Source of the DNA: Pseudomonas sp. 10S4
GTDB lineage: Bacteria > Pseudomonadota > Gammaproteobacteria > Pseudomonadales > Pseudomonadaceae
Length of the DNA: 64,000 nucleotides
Assembly (NCBI RefSeq): GCF_034344865.1
Contig: NZ_CP133774.1
Span: forward strand, 1,736,001-1,800,000
Reading direction: 5' to 3'
The notes beneath the pieces are model-generated. The model did not search any database. It was not told the origin of the DNA and saw only the letters and a list, made by a program, of their open reading frames with translations. A program made the position numbers and the translations under genes. Below, piece after piece: positions 42,603 through 53,485 of the stretch. Each line of letters begins with the position of its first letter. The stretch's first letter is position 1.

Positions 42603-44657
42603 TTACCCCAGCAGCGAAATGTCGGCGACGCCGAGGAACAGCCCACGCAAGCGGGACAACAGGGCATAACGGTTGGCGCGCACTTTGGCGTCATCCGCGT
42701 TGACCATCACGGCTTCGAAGAACGCATCCACCGGCTCGCGCAAGGCAGCCAAACGCGCCAGCGATTCACTGTACTGACGCGCAGCGGCCATCGGCTGGAC
42801 AGCTTGGTCCGCCTGCTGGATCGCCGAATACAGGGAGAACTCGTTGGCGTTGTCGAAGTACTTGGCTTCCACCACCGACGGAATCGAGCCTTCGGCCTTG
42901 CTCAGCAAGTTCGAAACACGCTTGTTCACGGCGGCCAGAGCGGCGGCTTCCGGCAATTTGCGGAACGCTTGAACCGCTTGCACACGCTGATCGAAGTCCA
43001 GCGCCGAACCCGGCTTCAGGGCACGTACCGACAGGTAAGTCGCGACGTCCACACCTTCGTCTTCGTAACGGGCACGCAGACGGTCGAAGATGAACTCCAG
43101 CACCGACTCGTTCAGGCCGGCAGCCTTGATCTTGGCGCCGAACGCGTTCACGGCGAAGGCCACGGCGTCGTTCAGGTCAAGCTCGAGCTTCTTGTCGATC
43201 AGGATGCGCAACACGCCCAGGGCTGCACGGCGCAGGGCGTACGGGTCTTTGCTACCGGTTGGCAGCATGCCGATGCCGAAGATGCCGACCAGGGTGTCGA
43301 GCTTGTCCGCGATGGCCACGGCCGCACCGGTCAGGGTGGTCGGCAGTTCAGCACCGGCACCACGCGGCATGTACTGCTCGTTCAGTGCCAGGGCGACTTC
43401 TTGCGGCTCGCCGTCGTTGAGGGCGTAGTAGTAACCGGCGACACCTTGCATCTCCGGGAACTCACCGACCATCTCGGTCGCCAGGTCGCACTTGGACAGC
43501 AGGCCGGCACGGGAAGCCCATGCCGCGTTGCCGCCAATGCGCTGCGCGATGAACGCGGCCAGTTTGGAAACACGCTCGGCCTTGTCGTAGACGCTGCCGA
43601 GTTTTTCCTGGAACACCACGTTTTGCAGGCGCAGGTTGAAGTCTTCGAGTTTCTGCTTCTTGTCTTGCTTGAAGAAGAACTCGGCGTCGGTCAGGCGTGG
43701 GCGAACCACTTTCTCGTTACCGGCGATGATCTGTTGCGGGTCTTTGCTTTCGATGTTGGCCACGGTAATGAAACGGGGCAGCAACTTGCCGTCGGCATCC
43801 AGCAGGCAGAAATACTTCTGGTTGTCCTGCATGGTGGTGATCAGGGCTTCTTGCGGCACATCGAGGAAACGCTCCTCGAACGAGCACACCAGCGGCACCG
43901 GCCATTCAACCAGCGCGGTCACTTCGTCGAGCAAGGCTGGAGGGACGATTGCCGTGCCTTCCTGCAAGGTCGCGAGTTCTTCGGTGCGCTTGCTGATGAT
44001 TGCGCGACGCTCGTTGGCATCGGCCAATACGTAGGCAGCACGCAAGTCGGTCAGGTAATTGGCCGGCGCGGTGATGCGTACGCTTTGCGGGTGGTGGAAG
44101 CGGTGACCACGGGAATCGCGACCGGCCTTCTGGGCGAGGATCGTGCAATCGATGACCTGGTCACCGAGCAGCATCACCAGCCACTGAGTCGGGCGAACGA
44201 ATTCTTCCTTGCGAGCACCCCAGCGCATGCGTTTCGGGATCGGCAAGTCGTTCAGGGAATCTTCAACGATGGTCGGCAGCAGGCTCGCGGTCGGTTTACC
44301 GGCGATGCTCTGGCTATAACGCAGTTTTGGACCGCTCTGATCGATTTCGCTCAGGTCGACGCCGCACTTCTTGGCGAAGCCCAAGGCTGCTTGAGTCGGG
44401 TTGCCTTCGGCATCGAACGCGGCCTGACGTGGCGGGCCGTCGAGGTTGATGCTGCGATCCGGCTGCTGAATATCCAGCGCGGTGATCAGTACAGCCAGAC
44501 GACGCGGTGCGGCGTAGACGGTTTTGGCTTCGTAGCTCAGGCCAGCGGCTTGCAGGCCCTTGTCGATACCGGCCAGGAACGCGTCGGCCAGGGTGTTCAG
44601 GGCTTTAGGTGGCAGTTCTTCGGTGCCCAATTCAACCAGGAAATCCAGAGCACTCAT
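42603..44657 (-). CDS. glyS: Glycine--tRNA ligase beta subunit
   Basis: This 684-residue protein starts [20 protein letters not shown], the hallmark beta-subunit N-terminus, and ends with an anticodon-binding domain ([12 protein letters not shown]). It forms an alpha2beta2 synthetase with GlyQ. Its start overlaps the glyQ stop (ATGA). Confidence 0.97.
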   Translation of the reverse strand: MSALDFLVELGTEELPPKALNTLADAFLAGIDKGLQAAGLSYEAKTVYAAPRRLAVLITALDIQQPDRSINLDGPPRQAAFDAEGNPTQAALGFAKKCGVDLSEIDQSGPKLRYSQSIAGKPTASLLPTIVEDSLNDLPIPKRMRWGARKEEFVRPTQWLVMLLGDQVIDCTILAQKAGRDSRGHRFHHPQSVRITAPANYLTDLRAAYVLADANERRAIISKRTEELATLQEGTAIVPPALLDEVTALVEWPVPLVCSFEERFLDVPQEALITTMQDNQKYFCLLDADGKLLPRFITVANIESKDPQQIIAGNEKVVRPRLTDAEFFFKQDKKQKLEDFNLRLQNVVFQEKLGSVYDKAERVSKLAAFIAQRIGGNAAWASRAGLLSKCDLATEMVGEFPEMQGVAGYYYALNDGEPQEVALALNEQYMPRGAGAELPTTLTGAAVAIADKLDTLVGIFGIGMLPTGSKDPYALRRAALGVLRILIDKKLELDLNDAVAFAVNAFGAKIKAAGLNESVLEFIFDRLRARYEDEGVDVATYLSVRALKPGSALDFDQRVQAVQAFRKLPEAAALAAVNKRVSNLLSKAEGSIPSVVEAKYFDNANEFSLYSAIQQADQAVQPMAAARQYSESLARLAALREPVDAFFEAVMVNADDAKVRANRYALLSRLRGLFLGVADISLLG

Positions 44658-45607
44658 TGTGCAGCCTCCAGCTTAGCCAACACTTCATCACGCAGGTCCG
44701 GGGTCGCCATCGGGAAGCCCAGCTTGGCGCGAGCCAGCAGGTAGGCTTGCGCAACGGAACGCGCCAGGGTGCGTACACGCAGAATGTATTGCTGACGTGC
44801 AGTCACCGAGATCGCCCGGCGCGCATCCAGCAGGTTGAAGGTGTGGGAGGCCTTCAACACCATTTCGTAGCTCGGCAATGGCAGCGGCTGGTCGAGTTCG
44901 ATCAGGCGTTTAGCTTCGCTTTCGTAGAAATCGAACAGCTCGAACAGCTTCTCGACGTTGGCGTGTTCGAAGTTGTAGGTCGATTGCTCGACTTCGTTCT
45001 GGTGGAACACGTCGCCGTAGGTGACTTTGCCCATCGGACCGTCAGCCCAGACCAGGTCGTAGACCGAGTCCACGCCTTGCAGGTACATGGCCAGACGCTC
45101 AAGACCGTAGGTGATCTCGCCGGTCACCGGGTAGCACTCGATGCCGCCCGCTTGCTGGAAGTAAGTGAACTGCGTCACTTCCATGCCGTTGAGCCAGACT
45201 TCCCAGCCCAGACCCCAGGCGCCCAGAGTTGGCGACTCCCAGTTGTCTTCGACGAAGCGAATGTCGTGGACCAACGGGTCCAGACCGACGTGCTTGAGGG
45301 AGCCCAGGTACAGTTCCTGGAAGTTGTCCGGGTTCGGCTTCAGGACTACCTGGAACTGGTAGTAGTGCTGCAGACGGTTCGGGTTTTCGCCGTAGCGGCC
45401 GTCAGTCGGGCGACGACTGGGCTGCACATAAGCGGCGTTCCAGGTTTCCGGGCCGATGGCGCGCAGAAACGTGGCTGTGTGGAAAGTGCCGGCGCCTACT
45501 TCCATATCGTAGGGCTGAAGTACCACGCAACCTTGCTCGGCCCAGTATTGCTGGAGGGCGAGGATCAAGTCTTGGAAGGTACGCACGGCTGGCGTAGGCT
45601 GGCTCAC
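44654..45607 (-). CDS. glyQ: Glycine--tRNA ligase alpha subunit
   Basis: This 317-residue class II catalytic subunit starts at GTG 45607 ([18 protein letters not shown]), with AGGTGA 5 bases upstream; a longer in-frame ATG at 45673 is not family-like. Conserved stretches include [20 protein letters not shown] and [18 protein letters not shown]. It activates glycine and works with GlyS. Confidence 0.95.
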   Translation of the reverse strand: MSQPTPAVRTFQDLILALQQYWAEQGCVVLQPYDMEVGAGTFHTATFLRAIGPETWNAAYVQPSRRPTDGRYGENPNRLQHYYQFQVVLKPNPDNFQELYLGSLKHVGLDPLVHDIRFVEDNWESPTLGAWGLGWEVWLNGMEVTQFTYFQQAGGIECYPVTGEITYGLERLAMYLQGVDSVYDLVWADGPMGKVTYGDVFHQNEVEQSTYNFEHANVEKLFELFDFYESEAKRLIELDQPLPLPSYEMVLKASHTFNLLDARRAISVTARQQYILRVRTLARSVAQAYLLARAKLGFPMATPDLRDEVLAKLEAAQ

Positions 45608-45688
45608 GAAATTCACCTGTTTCTTGGGCTGCGATTTAAAGAGCGGGAGTATACCCGATTCGTTGCTGCGCACGCCCCCTGGAGCCTT

Positions 45689-46246
45689 ATGCCACGCTGC
45701 TTTTGGTGTTCCGAAGATCCGCTATACATGGCTTATCACGATCAGGAGTGGGGCACGCCGCTACGCGATGCGCAGGGATTGTTCGAGTTGCTTTTGCTCG
45801 AAGGGTTCCAGGCCGGCCTCTCATGGATCACTGTGCTGCGCAAACGCGAGCGTTATCGCGAGGTGTTGTTCGGCTTTGACGTGCAACGTGTGGCGCAGAT
45901 GAGCGACGCGGAAATCGCTGAATTGATGCTTGACCCCGGCATCATCCGCAACCGTCTCAAACTCAACGCGGCCCGGCGCAATGCCCAGGCCTGGCTGGCG
46001 CTGGAGGACCCGGTGGGGTTTCTCTGGTCGTTCGTTGGCGGTAAACCCGTGATCAATCATTTCAAGGATCGCAGCCAGGTGCCGGCCGTGACATCGGTCG
46101 CTGTGGAGATGAGCAAAGGCCTGAAAAAGGCTGGTTTCACGTTCGTCGGCCCGACCATTTGTTACGCGCTGATGCAGGCCTCGGGCATGGTCATGGACCA
46201 CACCCAGGATTGCGATCGCTACGCGGTGCTGGCGAACGGCGGTTAG
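45689..46246 (+). CDS. tag: DNA-3-methyladenine glycosylase I
   Basis: This 185-residue protein starts [22 protein letters not shown], with the zinc-binding Cys4 and His17, and ends with the partner His and Cys in [12 protein letters not shown]. It removes 3-methyladenine from alkylated DNA. GGAG lies 4 bases before the ATG. It is divergent from glyQ. Confidence 0.95.
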   Translation: MPRCFWCSEDPLYMAYHDQEWGTPLRDAQGLFELLLLEGFQAGLSWITVLRKRERYREVLFGFDVQRVAQMSDAEIAELMLDPGIIRNRLKLNAARRNAQAWLALEDPVGFLWSFVGGKPVINHFKDRSQVPAVTSVAVEMSKGLKKAGFTFVGPTICYALMQASGMVMDHTQDCDRYAVLANGG

Positions 46247-46285
46247 AATGGCCGCCTCGCACACAGCACAAGATCAGGAGTGACC

Positions 46286-46294
46286 TGTGGATAA
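46286..46294 (+). promoter_or_regulatory. Exact DnaA box covering the start codon of the acyltransferase gene
   Basis: TGTGGATAA at 46286-46294 contains the GTG start and the next codons (GTG GAT AAG). It is one of 36 exact copies in the window. Confidence 0.6.
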
Positions 46295-47174
46295 GTTTAA
46301 AGGCGCCTTGCTGGTAGGCGCTCTGCGGCTGTTTGCCCTGCTTCCGTGGCGGGCAGTGCAGGCGGTGGGCTCGGCCATTGGCTGGGTGATGTGGAAAACC
46401 CCCAACCGTTCCCGCGATGTGGTGCGGATCAACCTGGCCAAGTGCTTTCCAGAGATGGACCCGGCCGAACGTGAACGCCTGGTCGGCCAGAGCCTCAGCG
46501 ACATCGGCAAGTCCCTGACCGAAAGCGCCTGCGCCTGGATTTGGCCGGCCCAGCGCTCCATCGACCTGGTGCGTGAAGTCGAAGGCCTCGACGTATTGAA
46601 GGACGCCCTCGCCTCCGGCAAAGGTGTGGTCGGTATCACCAGCCACCTGGGCAACTGGGAAGTGTTGAACCACTTCTATTGCAGCCAGTGCAAACCGATC
46701 ATCTTCTATCGTCCGCCAAAGTTGAAGGCTGTGGACGATTTGCTGCGCAAGCAGCGCGTACAGCTGGGTAACCGCGTGGCCGCTTCCACCAAGGAAGGCA
46801 TCCTCAGCGTCATCAAGGAAGTGCGCAAAGGTGGTGCAGTGGGCATCCCCGCTGACCCGGAACCGGCCGAATCCGCCGGGATCTTCGTGCCGTTCTTCGC
46901 CACCCAGGCATTGACCAGCAAGTTTGTACCGAACATGCTCGCCGGCGGCAAAGCGGTCGGCGTGTTCCTGCATGCCCTGCGGCTGCCGGATGGTTCGGGG
47001 TACAAAGTGATCCTCGAAGCCGCGCCCGAAGCCATGTACAGCACGGATACCGAGACGTCCTGTGCCGCCATGAGCAAGGTGGTCGAGCGCTATGTCGGGG
47101 CTTATCCGAGCCAATACATGTGGAGCATGAAGCGTTTCAAGAAGCGTCCACTCGGCGAAGAGCGCTGGTACTGA
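46287..47174 (+). CDS. htrB: Lipid A biosynthesis lauroyl acyltransferase (HtrB/LpxL family)
   Basis: This 295-residue protein has an N-terminal membrane helix (ALLVGALRLFALLPWRAVQ) and the catalytic HLGNWE (H-x4-E) at residue ~119. The start is GTG 46287 with AGGAG upstream; no nearby ATG fits. It adds a secondary acyl chain to lipid A. P. aeruginosa has an HtrB gene in this place. The exact acyl chain cannot be told from the sequence. Confidence 0.85.
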   Translation: MDKFKGALLVGALRLFALLPWRAVQAVGSAIGWVMWKTPNRSRDVVRINLAKCFPEMDPAERERLVGQSLSDIGKSLTESACAWIWPAQRSIDLVREVEGLDVLKDALASGKGVVGITSHLGNWEVLNHFYCSQCKPIIFYRPPKLKAVDDLLRKQRVQLGNRVAASTKEGILSVIKEVRKGGAVGIPADPEPAESAGIFVPFFATQALTSKFVPNMLAGGKAVGVFLHALRLPDGSGYKVILEAAPEAMYSTDTETSCAAMSKVVERYVGAYPSQYMWSMKRFKKRPLGEERWY

Positions 47175-47190
47175 CGTTAATGGCACGATC

Positions 47191-47225
47191 TGTGGATAAT
47201 TTCTTGTAGGTCAAAATTATCCACA
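47191..47225. repeat. Inverted pair of exact DnaA boxes after htrB
   Basis: TGTGGATAATTT (47191-47202) and AAATTATCCACA (47214-47225) are perfect 12-base complements with an 11-base loop. Each arm contains an exact DnaA box. It lies in the 76-base gap before the PilZ gene. It could be a hairpin in the mRNA, a DnaA-binding site, or both. Confidence 0.75.
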
Positions 47226-47250
47226 ACAGGTTCAATCAAGGGCGCAGAAG

Positions 47251-47490
47251 ATGTCCGACCACCGCAAATCATTTCGCATCAAAATCAGTCACGAAAGCTT
47301 CGGCGAGTGCCTGGGGCAAACCCGTAACCTCTCGACGACGGGTGTGTACGTCAAGCACCCGACCCTGTCGGCCTTGCCCAAGGGCACGGTGGTCTTCGGC
47401 CAGGTGCAAGGTTTACCCACAGGCGCGCCGCGAGTGCGCATGGAAGTGGTGCTGGTGGATGCCGAAGGGATTGGCCTGCGCTATCTCTGA
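47251..47490 (+). CDS. PilZ-domain cyclic-di-GMP-binding protein
   Basis: This 79-residue protein is a single PilZ domain. The c-di-GMP ligands are RKSFR (R-x3-R, residues 5-9) and NLSTTG (N-x-S-x2-G, ~26-31). It probably acts as a small effector or adaptor. It sits after htrB, as PilZ genes do in P. aeruginosa, and ends directly against the convergent TPR gene. Confidence 0.88.
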   Translation: MSDHRKSFRIKISHESFGECLGQTRNLSTTGVYVKHPTLSALPKGTVVFGQVQGLPTGAPRVRMEVVLVDAEGIGLRYL

Positions 47491-47806
47491 TTAGCGAGCC
47501 TGACGCTCAAGCTTCTTCAGAAACACCGTCATTTCCTTCTCTGCCTGCTTATCGCCATGAGCGCGGGCGGCTTCCAGGCCTTGCTCCCACGCCTGACGTG
47601 CCGCCGCAAAATCTGCCAGCGCCAAGTGCGCCTTGCCCAACAGCTTCCACGCCGCCGAATACTTCGGATCGAACTCGACGCAACGCTGGAAATGCTCCGC
47701 CGCTTTCGCGTTTTCCCCAAGATCCAGATAACCCTTGCCGAGGCCGAAGCCGCAGCAAGGCGTTATCCACACCCTTGGCGAGCATTTTTTCCAGGGATTC
47801 GATCAT
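47491..47806 (-). pseudogene. Small TPR-repeat protein, frame broken by one extra base
   Basis: ATG 47806 opens MIESLEKMLAKGVDNALLR. An extra base at 47750/47751 (minus CTGCGGCTTC for CTGCGCTTC) shifts the frame before FGLGKGYLDLGENAKAAEHF. Without it the protein is 104 residues with about two tetratricopeptide repeats (AAEHFQRCVEFDPKYSAAWK, LGKAHLALADFAAARQAWEQ). It likely mediates protein contacts; its partner is unknown. Confidence 0.82.
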
Positions 47807-47860
47807 CAGTGGATTCCTTGTCGAGGTGGGTCAGGAGTTGATCTGTTTTAGTGAGGCCGC

Positions 47861-47955
47861 CTTCGCGAGCAAGCCCGCTCCCACAGTAGATCTACAGTGA
47901 ACGCAGGTTTGATGTACGGTCGAAATCACATGTGGGAGCGGGCTTGCTCGCGAAG
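47861..47955. repeat. REP inverted pair (family A)
   Basis: Arms 47861-47885 and 47931-47955 are perfect 25-base complements and the same unit as at 1943-2032. They lie between the TPR gene and trkA. Confidence 0.92.
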
Positions 47956-47984
47956 AGGCCCGCCCGGCCAGCGCAAATATCGGA

Positions 47985-49358
47985 TCAGAAGAAGCTAAGC
48001 CCCACATGAAACAGCTTCTCCACATCCCGAATATGCTTCTTATCCACAAGGAACAGAATCACATGGTCGCCGGTTTCGATCACTGTATCGTCATGGGCGA
48101 TGATCACTTCTTCATCACGAATAATCGCGCCAATCGTGGTGCCCGGCGGCAACCCGATATTCTCGATCGCCTTGCCAATCACCTTGCTCGACTTCGCATC
48201 GCCATGGGCAATCGCCTCGATGGCTTCCGCCGCGCCACGGCGCAGTGAGTGCACGCTGACGATATCGCCACGGCGCACGTGAGCCAGCAAGGTGCCGATG
48301 GTCGCCAGTTGCGGGCTGATAGCGATGTCGATGTCGCCGCCCTGGATCAAATCCACGTAAGCCGGGTTGTTGATGATCGTCATCACCTTCTTCGCGCCCA
48401 GCCGTTTGGCCAGCAGTGACGACATGATGTTGGCTTCGTCATCGTTGGTCAGGGCCAGGAAGATGTCGGCGTCGGCGATGTTCTCTTCCAGCAGCAAGTC
48501 GCGGTCCGACGCGCTGCCCTGCAACACCACGGTGCTGTCGAGGGTGTCCGAGAGGTAGCGGCAACGTGCCGGGTTCATCTCGATGATCTTCACCTGATAG
48601 CGGCTTTCGATGGCTTCGGCCAGACGTTCGCCGATCTGCCCGCCGCCGGCGATGACGATGCGCTTGTAGCTTTCATCGAGGCGGCGCATTTCGCTCATGA
48701 CCGCGCGAATGTTCGCTTTGGCGGCGATGAAAAACACTTCGTCGTCGGCCTCGATCACCGTATCGCCCTGGGGCAGGATCGGCCGGTCGCGCCGAAAAAT
48801 CGCCGCTACGCGGGTTTCGACGTTCGGCATGTGTTCGCGCAACTGCCGCAGTTGCTGCCCCACCAACGGACCGCCGTAATAGGCCTTCACCGCCACCAGT
48901 TGCGCCTTGCCTTCGGCGAAGTCGATCACTTGCAAGGCACCGGGATGTTCGATCAGGCGCTTGATGTAGTTGGTGACCACTTGTTCCGGGCTGATCAGCA
49001 CATCAACGGGGATCGCGTCGTTGTTGAACAGCCCGCCGCGCGTGAGGTAAGCGGCTTCGCGGACCCGGGCGATCTTGGTCGGGGTATGGAACAGGGTGTG
49101 GGCGACCTGGCAGGCGACCATGTTGGTCTCGTCGCTGTTGGTCACCGCCACCAGCATGTCGGCGTCGTCGGCGCCGGCCTGGCGCAGCACGGTCGGGAAC
49201 GAGGCGCGGCCCTGCACGGTGCGGATGTCCAGCCGATCACCGAGGTCGCGCAGGCGTTCGCCGTCGGTGTCGACCACGGTGATGTCGTTGGCTTCGCTGG
49301 CCAAGTGTTCCGCCAGCGAACCGCCGACCTGCCCGGCGCCGAGGATGATGATCTTCAT
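47985..49358 (-). CDS. trkA: Trk potassium uptake system protein TrkA
   Basis: This 457-residue cytoplasmic protein has two RCK halves. Each starts with a dinucleotide-binding motif, [16 protein letters not shown] (~3-18) and [17 protein letters not shown] (~235-251), and each has a TrkA-C part. It gates the TrkG/TrkH potassium channel in response to nucleotides. It lies downstream of rsmB with a 23-base gap. Confidence 0.97.
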   Translation of the reverse strand: MKIIILGAGQVGGSLAEHLASEANDITVVDTDGERLRDLGDRLDIRTVQGRASFPTVLRQAGADDADMLVAVTNSDETNMVACQVAHTLFHTPTKIARVREAAYLTRGGLFNNDAIPVDVLISPEQVVTNYIKRLIEHPGALQVIDFAEGKAQLVAVKAYYGGPLVGQQLRQLREHMPNVETRVAAIFRRDRPILPQGDTVIEADDEVFFIAAKANIRAVMSEMRRLDESYKRIVIAGGGQIGERLAEAIESRYQVKIIEMNPARCRYLSDTLDSTVVLQGSASDRDLLLEENIADADIFLALTNDDEANIMSSLLAKRLGAKKVMTIINNPAYVDLIQGGDIDIAISPQLATIGTLLAHVRRGDIVSVHSLRRGAAEAIEAIAHGDAKSSKVIGKAIENIGLPPGTTIGAIIRDEEVIIAHDDTVIETGDHVILFLVDKKHIRDVEKLFHVGLSFF

Positions 49359-49381
49359 CCAGTCACTCCCTTGAAATCCGG

Positions 49382-50692
49382 TTATCCGCGCGCAGCGGCA
49401 ATCTTGATCAGCTTGGCGTAGTAGAACCCGTCGTGACCGCCTTCCTGGACCAGCAATTGGCGACCATGAGGTTGTTTGATCCCCGCCGTAATGGCGAGGT
49501 CGAGTTCACGGGCGCCCGGCGTGCGAGCGAGGAAGGCTTCGATGACTTCGGTGTTCTCGGTCGGCAACGTGGAGCAGGTGGCGTAAAGCAGAATCCCGCC
49601 CACTTCCAGAGTTATCCACATGGCATCGAGCAATTCGCCCTGAAGCACCGCCAGCGCGGCGATGTCGTCGGGTTGGCGCGTCAGTTTGATGTCCGGGTGA
49701 CGACGGATCACGCCAGTGGCCGAGCATGGCGCGTCCAACAGGATGCGCTGGAACGGCTTGCCGTCCCACCAGGTCGCGGTGTCACGGCCGTCGGCGGCGA
49801 TCAGTTCGGCGCTCAGGCCCAGGCGTGCGAGGTTTTCCCGCACCCGCACCAGACGCTTGGCTTCCAGGTCCACGGCGACGACGCCGGCCAGTGCCGGCTC
49901 GGCTTCAAGGATGTGACAAGTCTTGCCGCCCGGCGCGCAGCAGGCGTCGAGCACCCGTTGGTCTGGCGCCAGGTCCAGCAAGTCGGCGGCCAGTTGTGCG
50001 GCTTCGTCTTGCACGCTGATCCAGCCCTCGGCGAAACCCGGCAGGCTGCGCACGTCGGTGGCGGCTTCGAGGATGATGCCATCGCGGCTGTAAACGCAGG
50101 GGCTGGCGGCGATGCCCACGTCACTCAGCAACCCGAGATACGCATCGCGGGTCTGATGGCGACGGTTGACCCGCAAAATCATCGGCGGGTGGGCGTTGTT
50201 CGCCGCGCAAATGGCTTCCCACTGTTGCGGCCAGAAGGCTTTCAGGGATTTTTGCAGCCAGCGCGGGTGAGCGGTGCGCACCACCGGGTCGTGCTCCAGC
50301 TCCGCCAGCAGCGCTTCGCTTTCCCGTTGGGCGCGACGCAGCACAGCGTTGAGCAAAGCTTTGGCCCAAGGCTTCTTCAGCTTGTCGGCGCAACCGACGG
50401 TTTCGCCGATGGCGGCGTGGGCCGGGACGCGGGTGTAGAGCAGTTGATAGAGGCCAACCAGCAACAACGCCTCGACATCGGCATCGGCGGCTTTGAATGG
50501 CTTCTGCAACAACTTGGCCGCCAGCGCCGACAGACGCGGCTGCCAGCGCGCGGTGCCGAACGCCAGGTCCTGGGTGAAGCCGCGATCACGGTCTTCGACC
50601 TTGTCCATTTGCGTCGGCAGGGAGCTGTTGAGTGAGGCTTTTCCGTTAAGAACAGCGGCAAGTGCCTTGGCGGCGGCCAGACGCGGGTTCAT
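49382..50692 (-). CDS. rsmB: 16S rRNA (cytosine967-C5)-methyltransferase
   Basis: This 436-residue protein has an N-terminal NusB-like RNA-binding domain (~1-135) and a SAM methyltransferase with [16 protein letters not shown], the catalytic [18 protein letters not shown], and YATCS. It methylates C967 of 16S rRNA. Its start overlaps the end of fmt by 4 bases. Confidence 0.96.
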   Translation of the reverse strand: MNPRLAAAKALAAVLNGKASLNSSLPTQMDKVEDRDRGFTQDLAFGTARWQPRLSALAAKLLQKPFKAADADVEALLLVGLYQLLYTRVPAHAAIGETVGCADKLKKPWAKALLNAVLRRAQRESEALLAELEHDPVVRTAHPRWLQKSLKAFWPQQWEAICAANNAHPPMILRVNRRHQTRDAYLGLLSDVGIAASPCVYSRDGIILEAATDVRSLPGFAEGWISVQDEAAQLAADLLDLAPDQRVLDACCAPGGKTCHILEAEPALAGVVAVDLEAKRLVRVRENLARLGLSAELIAADGRDTATWWDGKPFQRILLDAPCSATGVIRRHPDIKLTRQPDDIAALAVLQGELLDAMWITLEVGGILLYATCSTLPTENTEVIEAFLARTPGARELDLAITAGIKQPHGRQLLVQEGGHDGFYYAKLIKIAAARG

Positions 50693-51650
50693 TGAGCGTC
50701 CGCCACGTGACCGAGCACGGTGCCGACGGCGAATTTCTCACGGCGACTGTTGAAGAAGTCGCTGAAGTTCAGCGCCTTGCCGCCGGGCAATTGCAGGCGG
50801 GTCAGGCACAGAGCATGTTCACCGCAAGCGACGATCAAGCCGTCCTTGCTGGCGCTGAGAATTTCACCTGGCGCGCCCTGCCCTTCGGCGAGGCTCGCGG
50901 CCAGCACTTTCAGCGCTTCGCCATTTAGCGTGCTGTGGGTGATCGGCCATGGGTTGAAGGCGCGGACCAGGCGTTCCAGCTCAACCGCCGGGCGGCTCCA
51001 GTCGATGCGCGCTTCATCTTTGTTCAATTTGTGAGCATAGGTGGCGAGGCTGTCGTCCTGCACTTCGCCTTCCAGGGTGCCGGCAGCGAGGCCGGCAATC
51101 GCATGGATCACGGCCGGTGGGCCCATTTGCGCCAGACGGTCGTGGAGGCTGCCGCCGGTGTCTTCACCGGTGATTGGCGTGGTGACTTTCAACAGCATCG
51201 GCCCGGTGTCGAGGCCCAGTTCCATGCGCATCACGGTCACGCCGCTTTCGCTCGTCGCCCGCTTCAACGGCGTCGCTGGATCGGCGCCGCACCGCGCCAG
51301 CGTGGCAGCAAGGACGCGTGGCTGTTGATGCAACCCAGGCGTGGAATATCCAGCACCACTTGCGGCAGGATCAAGCCGTAGGCGACCACTACCAGCAAAT
51401 CCGGCTTCAATGCGGCCAGTTCAGCCTGAGCGTCTTCGTTGCGCAGGGTCGGCGGTTGCAGCACCGGAATGTTGTTTTCCAGAGCCAACTGCTTGACCGG
51501 GCTCGGCATCAACTTTTGCCCGCGGCCCGCCGGACGGTCCGGTTGGGTGTAGACCGCGATGATCTCGTAAGGGCTGGCGAGCAGGGCCTTGAGGTGTTCG
51601 GCGGCGAATTCCGGGGTGCCGGCAAAGACGATGCGCAGTGGCTCAGTCAT
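50689..51650 (-). pseudogene. fmt: Methionyl-tRNA formyltransferase, frame broken by two extra bases
   Basis: ATG 51650 opens [20 protein letters not shown]. The catalytic block [19 protein letters not shown] is intact, then an extra T at 51273 and an extra C at 51253 (plus-strand bases) shift the frame around RAVEAGDSESG. Removing both gives 319 residues, normal for Fmt, ending HVADAQ. It formylates initiator Met-tRNA. Because loss of Fmt is very costly, sequence error is the better explanation. The next gene upstream is def, as usual, but a hairpin lies between them. Confidence 0.9.
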
Positions 51651-51670
51651 GAAGAAGGTCTCGCAAAGAA

Positions 51671-51694
51671 AAAGGCTTGCCGCAGCAAGCCTTT
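51671..51694 (-). terminator. Hairpin terminator between def and fmt
   Basis: The arms AAAGGCTTGC (51671-51680) and GCAAGCCTTT (51685-51694) pair across CGCA. On the minus strand CCTTTTTC follows. It would end or reduce transcription from def into fmt. Confidence 0.75.
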
Positions 51695-51706
51695 GAAAGG
51701 AGGGCA

Positions 51707-52213
51707 TCAAGCGTTCTGGCGATGGAGCTTTTCCAGTTTCTTCTTGATTCGGTCGCGTTTGAGGTTGGACAGGTAGTCGACGAACAACTTGCCGTTGAGG
51801 TGGTCGCATTCGTGCTGGATGCACACGGCGAGCAGGCCTTCGGCGATCAGTTCGTAAGGCTTGCCGTCGCGGTCCAGGGCCTTGATCTTGACCTTCTGCG
51901 CACGATCGACGTTTTCGTAGAAGCCCGGCACCGAGAGGCAGCCTTCCTGATACTGCTCCATCTCGTCGGTCAGGGTTTCGAACTCGGGGTTGATGAACAC
52001 CCGTGGTTCGCTGCGGTCTTCGGAGAGGTCCATCACGACGATACGTTTGTGCACGTTGACCTGGGTCGCGGCGAGGCCGATGCCTGGCGCTTCATACATT
52101 GTTTCAAACATGTCATCGACCAACTGACGCACTTCGTCGTCCACTACGGCCACAGGTTTGGCGATAGTGCGCAGGCGCGAGTCGGGAAATTCGAGGATGT
52201 CTAAAATGGCCAT
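51707..52213 (-). CDS. def: Peptide deformylase
   Basis: This 168-residue metal enzyme has the three family motifs [17 protein letters not shown] and QHECDHLNG (HExxH). It removes the formyl group from new proteins, the partner step to Fmt. The start at 52213 ([14 protein letters not shown]) is the family start; the frame is open further upstream. It is divergent from tsaP. Confidence 0.97.
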   Translation of the reverse strand: MAILDILEFPDSRLRTIAKPVAVVDDEVRQLVDDMFETMYEAPGIGLAATQVNVHKRIVVMDLSEDRSEPRVFINPEFETLTDEMEQYQEGCLSVPGFYENVDRAQKVKIKALDRDGKPYELIAEGLLAVCIQHECDHLNGKLFVDYLSNLKRDRIKKKLEKLHRQNA

Positions 52214-52380
52214 AAGCTTAATTGCTGCACATGTGAGGTAAAGTCGGGTCGATGGCCTGGCGGGTCCGAAGATGCAGGCTACCGTTGTAAAACGTAGCTC
52301 CCTTCTTCGAGAAGAGCCAGGAGCGAGCCACGGGGGCTCTGGCGTTTTACGCGAACGCACATAATAAAGGGATTCACCGC

Positions 52381-53406
52381 ATGAGGAAATCACTACTCGC
52401 CTTGCTCCTTCTGGCCTCGGCCGGTTTGGCGCACGGGCAAGTGCAACTCAAGGAAGGTTTTCCGCAGCAATACACGGTGGTACGGGGGGACACACTTTGG
52501 GACATCTCCGGGAAATTCCTCCGGGAACCGTGGAAATGGCCCGAGCTTTGGCAGGTCAACCCGCAGATCCAAAACCCCAATCTCATCTATCCGGGCGATT
52601 TGCTGACCCTGACCTACGTCGATGGCCAGCCACGCCTGACCCTCAATCGCGGCGAGTCCCGCGGCACCATCAAACTGTCGCCACGCATCCGTAGCAGCCC
52701 GGTGGCCGACGCGATCCCGAGCATTCCGCTGCAATCGATCAACAGCTTTCTGCTGAGCAACCGTATCGTCGACAAGGTCGAGGACTTCGACAAGGCGCCG
52801 TACATCGTCGCGGGCGATGCGGAACGGGTGCTCAGCGGCACGGGTGACCGGATCTTCGCTCGCGGGCATTTCGACCCGAACCAACCGGTGTACGGCATCT
52901 TCCGCCAGGGCAAGGTTTACACCGATCCGCAGAGCAAGGAGTTCCTGGGGATCAACGCCGACGACATCGGAGGCGGTGAAATTATCGCGACCGAAGGCGA
53001 CGTCGCCACGCTGGCGCTGCAACGCACCACCCAGGAAGTGCGCCTCGGCGACCGTTTGTTCACCGGCGAGGAACGGGCGATCAACTCGACCTTCATGCCC
53101 AGTGCACCCAAAAGCGAAATCAACGGCTTGATTATCGATGTGCCACGCGGCGTCACGCAGATTGGTGCGATGGACGTGGTCACGTTGAACAAGGGCCAGC
53201 GGGACGGTCTGGCCGAAGGCAACGTGCTGGTGGTGATGAAAACCGGCGAAACCGTGCGTGACCGTGTGACGGGCCAACCGTTGAAAATTCCCGATGAACG
53301 TGCCGGTTTGCTGATGGTTTTCCGTACCTACGACAAACTTAGTTACGGTTTGGTCCTCAGGGCAACGCGTTCCTTGGCGGTGATGGATAAGGTGCGAAAT
53401 CCTTAG
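52381..53406 (+). CDS. tsaP: LysM-domain protein, probable type IV pilus secretin-associated protein TsaP
   Basis: This 341-residue protein has a signal peptide ([19 protein letters not shown]) and one LysM domain at ~33-80 ([30 protein letters not shown]). A long C-terminal part (~90-341) follows without a motif I can name. LysM binds peptidoglycan; TsaP anchors the PilQ secretin. The position between def and dprA matches the P. aeruginosa TsaP locus. The gene is monocistronic or leads into dprA. Confidence 0.85.
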   Translation: MRKSLLALLLLASAGLAHGQVQLKEGFPQQYTVVRGDTLWDISGKFLREPWKWPELWQVNPQIQNPNLIYPGDLLTLTYVDGQPRLTLNRGESRGTIKLSPRIRSSPVADAIPSIPLQSINSFLLSNRIVDKVEDFDKAPYIVAGDAERVLSGTGDRIFARGHFDPNQPVYGIFRQGKVYTDPQSKEFLGINADDIGGGEIIATEGDVATLALQRTTQEVRLGDRLFTGEERAINSTFMPSAPKSEINGLIIDVPRGVTQIGAMDVVTLNKGQRDGLAEGNVLVVMKTGETVRDRVTGQPLKIPDERAGLLMVFRTYDKLSYGLVLRATRSLAVMDKVRNP

Positions 53407-53485
53407 CCTGCTCCACAAGTTACCAACAGAGTTATCCACAGCTTATTCCCGTTTGAACGGGGCTCATAACGATCAAGGATGATCC

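Noticed and set aside
42258..44744. An 828-codon plus-strand open frame opposite gmhB and glyS.
   Set aside because: Same reason: an antisense shadow with no motif and no ribosome-binding site.
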